64,000 bases of DNA from Tachypleus tridentatus. Lineage: Eukaryota > Arthropoda > Merostomata > Xiphosura > Limulidae. The notes below the pieces were generated by a model that saw only the letters and a program-made list of their open reading frames with translations, ran no database searches and was not told the DNA's origin. Positions 59,501 through 64,000 of this stretch are shown in pieces (positions within the stretch are counted from its first letter, which is position 1; each line of letters starts with the position of its first letter). The translations under genes were made by a program, and so were the position numbers. Where the stretch lies: assembly GCF_004210375.1 (NCBI RefSeq), contig NC_134835.1, positions 66,742,447 to 66,806,446 on the forward strand, written 5' to 3'.

Positions 59501-62500
59501 ATCCCGGTCACACCTAACATGCTCACCCTTTCAGCCGTGGGGGCGTTATAATGTACGGTCAATCCCACTATTCCCTGGTAAAAGAGTAGCCCAAGAGTTG
59601 GCAGTGGGTGGCGATGACTAGATGCTTTCCCGCTTACACTGCCAAATTAGGGATTTCTAGCGCAGATAGCCCTCGAGTAGCTTTGCGCGAAATTCAAAAG
59701 AAACAAACAAACCATCGAACTTTTCATTTGAAGAAATTAAAACATAATATTTGCATACCGTGCTTGTTTAAATTATTTTAAGTAATGTTAAAATTACAGT
59801 GAAAAAGTAAACAAAATCGAGATAAGGACATGTAAAATTTCTCAGACAACTCATAAAGACTCAGATATTATTGAAATAAATATCGAGAAACAAACTGAAA
59901 CAAGCATTGGCTTTAAGAAATTCAAAATAAGTTATAAAAACAACAATAATCAAAATATTATAAAATCTTATTACTGCGCTAGGTTTAGGATATAGATCTG
60001 TTTTTATCTTAAGAAATAGCAAATGCTTTCAAATTAATACTTATTTTTCAACTACTATCATTGTCATTATCTCTACATTTTATTGTCCTAACGAGAAGCG
60101 ACGAGAACATAATGCTGCTTTACCCGTACTAAATTGGAATCGAAAATATGAAGATATAATCAGATAAAAACGTGTAGTTAATGTCAGCCAACTAGTTTAC
60201 CCGAAAACTGATTAATACAAAAAAGCTTCACCAAATGTATACCCACTCTGGTTGCGACGGTCTCAATTACGACATCGAGATTTGGTAAACCAAGAACTGG
60301 CTTCAAATAGGCTTGGAATGCTGTCCATCTCTTTCCTTGGTGAATGTTGCCTGAAAGAAAACAAAAATCGCAAATTGTTTAACTAATGTGTAAATAAGAC
60401 GCGTATATTCACTAAAAGGATTCGTGATGTTCACACACAACAAATAAAATTAACATTAAACATTACAGAGAAGTAGAAAGTCTTCTTGCACCTTTCATCC
60501 ACTCTTTCATAATTCATAATCATTGTTGTTCAAGCCGAGTGCAACTTCTTATTTAATAACTGGCTACTTTCCTTGTTTTCCATCTTACAGTCTGTTTTAT
60601 GTCTTTCGTTTATATATATGTATTATTTACTGTTTCTGTGAAGTTTCTCAATGTTGATTATTGTTCTTGTACCAATTATCTAAGAGAAAATGTGTGAAAG
60701 TGAGAATGGATGAGTAATCACAGAGAAATAACATTTTAAAATGAAACATGCAAGAGATTTGTTTCACGTGAGTAACATTTTGGTGTTGTTGCATGATATC
60801 AGCCTGATTTTTAGTTATATGTTAATAAAGCATGTAAATAAAGAGACAAATCAAAGTTTCTCTAAGTATGAAACGTGTTTCGATATTTATAGTTGTGCAT
60901 CTCTCATTTATCCTGAATTATTGTATAATTGTGCATCACTCAACCATCCTGAATTATTTTATAGTTGTGCATCTCTCAACCATTCTTAATTGTTGTATAG
61001 TTGTGCATCTCTTAACCATTCTGAATTATTGTATAGTTTTATATCTCTCAACAATTCTGAATTATTGTATAGTTGTGTATCTCTTAACCATTCTGAATTA
61101 TTGTATAGTTTTACATCTCTCAACAATTCTGAATTATTGTATAGTTGTGCATCACTCAACCATTCTGAATTATTGTATAGTTGTGCATCTCTTAACCATT
61201 CTGAATTATTGTATAGTTGTGTATCACTCAACCATCCTGAATTATTGTATAGTTATGCATCTCTCAACAATTCTGAATTATTGTATAGTTGTGCATCACT
61301 CAACCATTCTGAATTATTGTATAGTTGTACATCTCTCAACCATTTTGAATTATTGTACAGTTGTAAATCTCTCAACCATTTTGAATTATTGTATAGTTGT
61401 ACATCTCTCAACCATTCTGAATTACTGTTTAAATTTTACATGTATATCAAAGTTGTCTGTTTAATTTTATTTTTAGTCTTTGTTCGGAAGCGTAGAAAAT
61501 TAAAATGAAGGAAAGGTACCTGAAACAAAAAACAATAATCAACATTTTCCCGTATTTGAAAATCTTAAAAAGAAGTTCTTCAATAGTCCACTGATGACTT
61601 TGCAATCGTACAATCATAATTTTTCATTATTTACGCGCCGTTCCTGTGAACTTGTTTTGTAATTTTAACTTTTTCTTACCAAAATTATTTTTAGTCGAGT
61701 TGTGGAGTTGCTCTTTCTTCCATGGTTAGTTTTGTTTAATTATTTAAAATTCTATACCATTTTTACCTCTGTTTTATCATTATACTTTAAACCAAACTCG
61801 AATGCTTTTGTCGTTCTTTATCTTTTTGAAGAGAAAAGAAGACGACAAGATACGCATTATCATCATGATTATAATTTTTCAGAAATAAACAACTGTTTCT
61901 CCTGTTTTTCAAGTATATCATACCAATATTTTACTGGCTTTGATAAATATAAGTTCATCATACTTTGACAAGGCATTGCACCTAGCTCGAGTTCCCCATT
62001 TAGATCTCCAATATCCAGTCCAGCATCGCGTGCAGATTCGAGGAAACCTTTAGCCACTGGAGACAGAGAAGCATCAAATTCACTCACATGTAAGGGACCT
62101 TTATATCCACGATGACCTGTAGTTGGATTAAATATATGTCTAAATATTATCTAAGTATAGATGGACAATAATAATAATAATAAATTTTATCTTTATTTTT
62201 CGAAATTATAAAGGAAACTTTCATTACCTTTATATTAGATTTTCTATTTGTTAAGTCAAATAAAGAGGAAAAGGACAATAAGTAAGAACAACTTTCATAC
62301 GATTAAACATGGCACCGAGTATTTACATGATACTAAATACTGAATGAGAATTTTTAATCTACATGAAATAATAGTCAGCTAAATGGTGATTTTTTATGAT
62401 TTTAAAAATATAAAAAATATATACGTACATTTTAGATATCTTCTCTCATGCATCTAATCAATCGCCTAACTTACGTAATCTAAATATACTTTACCAGTTC

Positions 62501-63078
62501 TGAGTATATGCTAAATATTAACTTGCAGTTCCAAGAAAATAGAACAATGCATATAATGTTCGTTAGTTTTAGAATTAAGAACTTAGTGAGATCTACATAT
62601 AGTATCTAAACCAGTTGCTAATTCGTAATGCTTACAACAACATTATGAGTATTCTATTTTGGGGTTGAAACAATAATGTCTAACTATTTAATGTATTTAT
62701 TTTCAGAAGAAATGTTATTAAATTCAATCTGATGCACTTAATATTATAATTAAGTGTTTTAAACATATTTCTACTCATTCATTTCAAATGTTTATATTTG
62801 CTATTCAGACCAACTATTTAAATATTCAAAACAAAAACAAATCTGTAGAGGACAGGCTCACAGTTAGGTCTATCCACTGACAACTCACCTGTATGCTTTC
62901 TCTGTGATGTAAACTCTTCACTTCTCTGAAAAAATGGAAGCACGTTTTGAAAGCTCCAATCTTTGCACCCATTCTTCTTTTCCCAGTGATTAAAATCTTG
63001 TTTTGCTCCCCAGGTGTGGATAAGGTAGTAAATAGAACTACTTCCGCCCAAAACCTTTCCCCTCGGCCATGCAGCCTG
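47382..63078 (-). CDS. GMC oxidoreductase (glucose/choline dehydrogenase-like), 5' part beyond window
   Basis: Nine exons on minus: 63078-62889, 62116-61964, 60350-60247, 57258-57085, 56821-56668, 54886-54741, 53666-53483, 49288-49060, 47523-47382; 1476 bases, 491 residues plus TAA, all in phase. FAD-dependent enzymes of this family oxidise alcohols or sugars. Visible: WPRGKVLGGSS (GMC signature 1), GKRWTAFQAYLKP, FEGKRAIAVK, GTIGSPHLLLLSGIGP (signature 2), IPAVGQGLVDHLN, SKGEIYLTSSDP, the active-site loop GYHPMSTCRMG with the catalytic His, and GLRIVDGSVFPSQTSGPPHAA, where His stands at the second active-site position that is Asn in many relatives. The N-terminal GxGxxG dinucleotide fold, about 80-100 residues, is missing because it lies right of the window. 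Substrate cannot be assigned; insect-type glucose dehydrogenase and choline dehydrogenase are the nearest named relatives by eye. Confidence 0.9.
48349..48409 (-). repeat. 61-bp SINE-linked passenger, copy 1
   Basis: Lies directly at the 3' end of the SINE at 48410-48676. It matches the reverse complement of 50397-50457 at 59 of 61 bases, including GACGCAGACAGACCTCCTG and TACTAAAATAAAACGATTG. No other SINE in the window carries it. Confidence 0.93.
48410..48676 (-). mobile_element. SINE-A with 3' passenger
   Basis: Minus orientation; complete body and head (TTCGAGCCAGCGACCCTCAG, ending CTGGATATGCTGGGC). Its 3' end is joined to the 61-bp passenger rather than to a plain (CAAA)n tail. Confidence 0.92.
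49060..49288 (-). CDS. GMC exon 8: active-site His
   Basis: Acceptor TTTTAATAG, donor AG-GTAGGA (phase 2). Encodes MKLAARLAKAEPFRRLG, CSQYNQTMRDLRYLECWVR and GYHPMSTCRMG. The Met at 49286 is internal. Confidence 0.92.
50132..50396 (+). mobile_element. SINE-A nested in Tc1-like element
   Basis: Plus orientation: head GGCTCGGCATGGCCAGCTGG, B box GCGGGTTCGAACCCC, body, and end GCGCGAAATCCAAAAACAAT. It continues into the 61-bp passenger. About 12-14 transposase codons expected between SSRRP and HQNW are missing, so insertion came with a small target deletion. Confidence 0.93.
50397..50457 (+). repeat. 61-bp SINE-linked passenger, copy 2
   Basis: Begins CAATCGTTTTATTTTAGTAA and ends CTACATTGAAACTTCACAA. 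Two differences from the copy at 48349-48409. It shows no match to the Tc1 transposase on either side. Confidence 0.93.
51085..51327. mobile_element. Mariner-type MITE, 243 bp, TA target site
   Basis: Ends CAGGGTGCTCGGAAAGTCAC and complement CAGGGTGTTCGGAAATTCAC, 26-base terminal repeats with two mismatches, flanked by TA. No transposase frame inside. It is the longer form of the 78-bp copy at 13206. Confidence 0.92.
51342..51586 (-). mobile_element. SINE-A, 5'-truncated, with 10-bp TSD
   Basis: Minus orientation. TTAAATTAGA at 51332-51341 and 51587-51596. The head stops just after the anticodon-loop region (TTACGAGTCGAACGCC), so the A box is missing. It sits 14 bp from the end of the MITE. 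Confidence 0.92.
51644..51725 (+). mobile_element. SINE-C, 5'-truncated, with 13-bp TSD
   Basis: ACAGAAGTATTTT at 51631-51643 and 51726-51738 is a perfect duplication. Contains GGGGTTCGATTCCCC (B box), AGATAGCCCTTTGTGGCTTT and a (CA)n tail. The A-box half is absent. Confidence 0.95.
51911..52031 (-). mobile_element. SINE-B, diverged
   Basis: Minus orientation: TTATAATTAAACACAAAGCT, CTTGTGCTCTTCTCATCACT, GTATATAAACTTGG (mutated B box) and TTCTGCGTCACTGG. Confidence 0.72.
52230..52361 (+). mobile_element. SINE-B with 8-bp TSD
   Basis: ATAAATAT at 52222-52229 and 52362-52369. Head CCCAGCGGCACAGCGGTATT, ACAACGCTAAAATC, GTTTCGATACC, then AGTAGAAATCGGATAGCCC, and a tail GTGTAGCTTTGTATTTAACT with AAACAAACAAAC, very like the SINE-A tail. 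Confidence 0.85.
52518..52793 (+). mobile_element. SINE-A, full length with 10-bp TSD
   Basis: CGTAGTACCT at 52508-52517 and 52794-52803. Head GGCCTGGCATTGCTAGCGCG, B box GCGGGTTCGCGCC. The body carries private changes (CAATCGCACTATTCGTTTG, GATATGGCGATAAATGG) shared only with the copy at 53019. Confidence 0.95.
53019..53260 (+). mobile_element. SINE-A, tail-deleted
   Basis: Head GTCCGGGATGGCCAAGTGG with anticodon-loop ACTCGCAAT, mutated B box GGGGCTCGAAAC. The body nearly equals that of the copy at 52518 including private variants. The region between GAGACGG and CGAAATAAA is deleted. Confidence 0.9.
53483..53666 (-). CDS. GMC exon 7
   Basis: Acceptor CTTAATCTCAG, donor G-GTAAAT; phase 0 in, 1 out. 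Encodes TFRTSFPDNHND, GFIILASCLHARSKGEIYL and SSDPSVAPVIDPHYL, the substrate-domain strand with the S-R/K-G motif. Confidence 0.92.
53667..54740 (-). other. GMC intron 6 with foldback element
   Basis: 1.1 kb with an inverted repeat at 54292-54489; the rest unassigned. Confidence 0.75.
54292..54489. repeat. Imperfect inverted repeat (foldback/MITE-like)
   Basis: Left arm AGGTTTGTTAT to GGTACAAGCTACAAT (54292-54391) pairs with the right arm ATTGTAGCTTGTACC to AACAAACT (54411-54489). The left arm has about 18 extra bases (A-rich). Shared segments include AAAACAAATT-AACAAA and GGTACAAGCTACAAT. No target duplication identified. Confidence 0.75.
54741..54886 (-). CDS. GMC exon 6
   Basis: Acceptor TACTCTTCCAG, donor GAC-GTAAGT. 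Encodes VLAESGIEALLRAPMSQ and FNLGSVNADIFAKIANFKDD. The predicted longer frame to 54980 runs into intron DNA. Confidence 0.91.
54905..55705 (-). mobile_element. Mariner-like element, decayed
   Basis: Transposase pieces on minus define it. The left end could begin TTAGGTTTTCCAGAAC at 54908, as in many mariners; the right end was not found, so limits are approximate. Confidence 0.78.
54978..55640 (-). pseudogene. Mariner transposase with internal deletion
   Basis: The N-terminal HTH region reads ETTRNINQTFDHGSVTERT, FQRFRRGDESFEDLEGRGRK and VETDPSTTVRELAEKLG (55340-55621). The C-terminal end reads NQAAAEEAFREFIDHRNSDF (55043-55264), then INNIVTRWQKYVEANGAYF. The catalytic DDD region between is largely missing, so the copy cannot encode an active enzyme. 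Confidence 0.9.
55981..56154 (-). mobile_element. SINE-A, 3'-truncated, diverged
   Basis: Minus orientation; starts in the body at ATCACCAACTCGCGAGC and runs to a head ending CAGGCCATGCCAGAC. The tail third is missing. Confidence 0.82.
56389..56661 (-). mobile_element. SINE-A abutting a GMC splice donor
   Basis: Minus orientation; (GTTT) tail, body, B box complement GGGGATTCGAACCC intact, head ending CCACTTGGCCAGTGAGGA. The donor GT of exon 5 is at 56667-56666, five to twelve bases from the SINE 5' end. No target duplication seen. Confidence 0.9.
56668..56821 (-). CDS. GMC exon 5
   Basis: Acceptor AATTTATAG, donor G-GTAAGT. Encodes IPVVASIPAVGQGLVDHLNV, the conserved G-V-G-x-x-L-x-D-H motif, then WNYFVKGKG. 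Confidence 0.92.
57085..57258 (-). CDS. GMC exon 4: GMC signature 2
   Basis: Acceptor ATTAACAG, donor AAG-GTAAGA; 58 codons. Encodes LIFEGKRAIAVKT, ARKEIILSLG and GTIGSPHLLLLSGIGP. Confidence 0.95.
57742..58024 (-). mobile_element. SINE-A, full length with 12-bp TSD
   Basis: Minus orientation. TATAACAATATA at 57730-57741 and 58025-58036, perfect. Close to the family consensus, head ending CTTGGCCATGCCGGGCC. Confidence 0.96.
58826..58909 (-). mobile_element. SINE-B, partial
   Basis: Minus orientation: TTTTTAATTAAGCACAAAGT, ACACAGCGAGCTACCGATGC, then a short remnant ending CTCTGAGCCGCTGGAG. The B box is deleted. Confidence 0.7.
59349..59710 (+). mobile_element. Dimeric SINE-A (two tRNA heads) with shared TSD
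   Basis: First head 59351-59444 (AGCCCGGCATGGCCAGGTGG, B box GCGGGTTCGAATTTC, then AAACATGCTCGCCC). It is followed directly by a second head (ACATGACCAAGCGTG, GTGGGTTCGAATCCC, TAACATGCTCACCC), the body and an AAACAAACAA tail. ACCATCAAAC (59339-59348) and ACCATCGAAC (59711-59720) bracket the whole unit. Confidence 0.9.
60247..60350 (-). CDS. GMC exon 3
   Basis: Acceptor TTTCTTTCAG. Encodes NIHQGKRWTAFQAYLKP and NLDVVIETVATR. The donor AGA-GTGGGT was preferred over TTG-GTGAAG ten bases downstream... both fit phase 0, but the former aligns residue for residue with family proteins up to FEGKRA. The choice between the two is likely, not proven. Confidence 0.88.
60351..61963 (-). other. GMC intron 2 with minisatellite
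   Basis: 1.6 kb; the 36-bp tandem array occupies 60888-61432. Outside it nothing recognised. Confidence 0.85.
60888..61432 (+). repeat. 36-bp minisatellite, about 15 copies
   Basis: Units of exactly 36 bases (TGTATAGTTGTGCATCTCTC then AACCATTCTGAATTAT). Since 36 is a multiple of three and the unit has no stop in several frames, long repetitive frames of up to 198 codons arise on both strands; they are not genes. Units 4-7 alternate in two variants. Confidence 0.96.
61964..62116 (-). CDS. GMC exon 2
   Basis: Acceptor CCAACTACAG, donor A-GTATGA, phase 1 both sides. Encodes HRGYKGPLHVSEFDASLSPV and GLDIGDLNGELELGAMPCQ, matching the family's D-x-N-G-x-x-x-x-G stretch. Confidence 0.9.
62117..62888 (-). 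other. GMC intron 1 (of those visible)
   Basis: Short AAT-rich run near 62168; otherwise plain AT-rich. Confidence 0.7.
62889..63078 (-). CDS. First visible GMC exon: signature 1
   Basis: Acceptor ATCTTCAATCAG, with a second AG three bases on (NAGNAG). Donor G-GTGAGT. Encodes QAAWPRGKVLGGSSSIYY, a W-x-x-G-x-K-x-D-F-x-x-W-E segment and WSFQNVLPFFQRSEEF. The preceding exon, with the FAD-binding start, is right of the window. Confidence 0.93.
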
Positions 63079-64000
63079 CTGATTGAAGATATAAAATTTC
63101 AACAATTATTGTTGTTACTTAGTCTTTAAACACTTACTATGTCTGAGTAATAGAAGTATGTGTTTATTTAGTGGATCTGGTCGTTATGATACGACATAAA
63201 CAAGTCTCACAACTAGAAAAGACCATAACCTTACTTTTGTCTAATGTCAATATCGCATGCCATGTAATTTTTACCTAACACCATGTTGTACTTTTAATTT
63301 GTTCCTTAGTTTTATCTCAATTATTGATCACTAGTTCTCTATTTTTGTAGTTTTTTAATAATAAATATCTATATCTTAAAAATATTATCATCTTCCATAA
63401 AGAATTATTTCAAAAAGATGGACGTACGAGAAACACAGTTCACAACAACTACATACACCAGAAGGTTCATTTGTTTGCTTGTTGATATTTGCGCAATGGT
63501 ACTCAAGAGCTATGTGCGCTATCCATCACTATGTTAGGAGGGATATAGTAGAAGGAAGGCAGCTAGTCAACACTACCTGTAGCTAACTCTTCACAAACGA
63601 ATGGGTAGATTGACTGTATCTTGTAACGCCACACAACTGAGACTGCAAGTATTTGGGTTGAGAGGATTCCAAACGACAAGAACAAATACGAATGTGTTTT
63701 TTCTTTATTTTATGATCTCAATCAATTTAATTTTAAAATTCAATAAAAGTTTAATAGATAAAATATGATACGTTGCGAATCTGGTTTATTGTACATTGAA
63801 GTTACTGCATAACTACAACCTTCAGAAGTATGTACTTTAGAATTACGAAATAGCTTTACGTTTTTACTTTCATTCGTATAATATTAAGTACTTGGTAAAT
63901 CATTCATTTTTCCAGAAACTAAAGAGTAATAAGTCTCATATAGTATTAAGGCATGATTACAATATGGTTATAATCTCAGTTCTCGTTTAATTGATTCGTT
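63079..64000 (-). other. GMC upstream intron, incomplete
   Basis: No further GMC coding sequence found up to the edge. Carries the diverged SINE at 63469-63670. Confidence 0.75.
63469..63670 (-). mobile_element. SINE-A, strongly diverged, head missing
   Basis: Minus orientation: TTTGTTTGCTTGTTGATATT, GAGCTATGTGCGCTATCCAT, AAGGAAGGCAGCTAGTCAAC, ACAAACGAATGGGTAGATTG and ACTGCAAGTATTTGGGTTGA. Recognisable order but many changes. Confidence 0.78.

Larger units (their letters stand above)
57259..60246 (-). other. GMC intron 3
   Basis: 3 kb with SINEs at 57742, 58826 and 59349; between them AT-rich unassigned sequence. Confidence 0.8.

Noticed and set aside
59351-59510. Possible true tRNA genes (A and B boxes, anticodon-like loop)
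   Set aside because: The same head occurs in about twenty dispersed copies with a common body, tail and target duplications, and the acceptor stems do not close; they are SINE heads.
35687-59710. Regular-looking dispersed repeats as a CRISPR-like array
   Set aside because: Copies are in both orientations, of varying length and widely spaced in eukaryotic introns; they are retroposons.
60868-61508. Long repetitive open frames (198 and 172 codons) that look like a repeat protein
   Set aside because: They come from a 36-base tandem array whose length is a multiple of three; frames are open on both strands and no start context or splice link exists.

Overview
The window is eukaryotic nuclear DNA: AT-rich, with short exons, long introns, consensus GT-AG splice sites and a heavy load of DNA transposons, LINE tails and tRNA-derived SINEs. 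The exon translations (cortactin, cytosolic-type sulfotransferase, GMC oxidoreductase of arthropod type) and the very abundant tRNA-head SINEs with a (CAAA)n-type tail point to a chelicerate arthropod, most likely a horseshoe crab. This species guess rests on general resemblance, not on a search.

Layout. (1) 1-13991, plus strand: the 3' part of a cortactin gene (nine exons, 335 residues visible), from the actin-binding repeats through the helical linker to the SH3 domain and stop. (2) 13992-17509: convergent intergenic space and 3' UTRs. (3) 17510-31129, minus strand: a cytosolic-type sulfotransferase (six coding exons, 453 residues as modelled) with every PAPS-binding and catalytic motif. 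Its 7.1-kb first intron carries a 2.9-kb ZBED-type hAT element with intact terminal repeats and an almost perfect 8-bp target duplication. (4) 31130-47381: gene-free, with LINE, Helitron and many SINE remnants. (5) 47382-63078, minus strand: a GMC (FAD-dependent) oxidoreductase (nine exons, 491 residues visible). Its N-terminal FAD-binding part lies beyond the right edge.

The three genes have no evident shared pathway: cortactin is a cytoskeletal scaffold, the sulfotransferase and the GMC enzyme are small-molecule enzymes. Most of the structure worth a second look is in the mobile DNA: a 138-bp inverted repeat abutting a 30-bp tandem array inside cortactin; two SINEs sharing a 61-bp passenger, one of them nested in a Tc1-like element; a dimeric SINE bounded by one target duplication; SINE families with different heads but a common tail; a mariner-type MITE and its shorter deletion derivative; and TE insertions within a few bases of GMC splice sites. 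I found no prokaryotic system, CRISPR array or novel multi-gene system.

Exon limits were set by hand from reading frame, splice consensus and known domain sequence. All nine cortactin, six sulfotransferase and nine GMC exons join in frame. Most other long open frames in the window are chance frames in AT-rich or tandemly repeated DNA.
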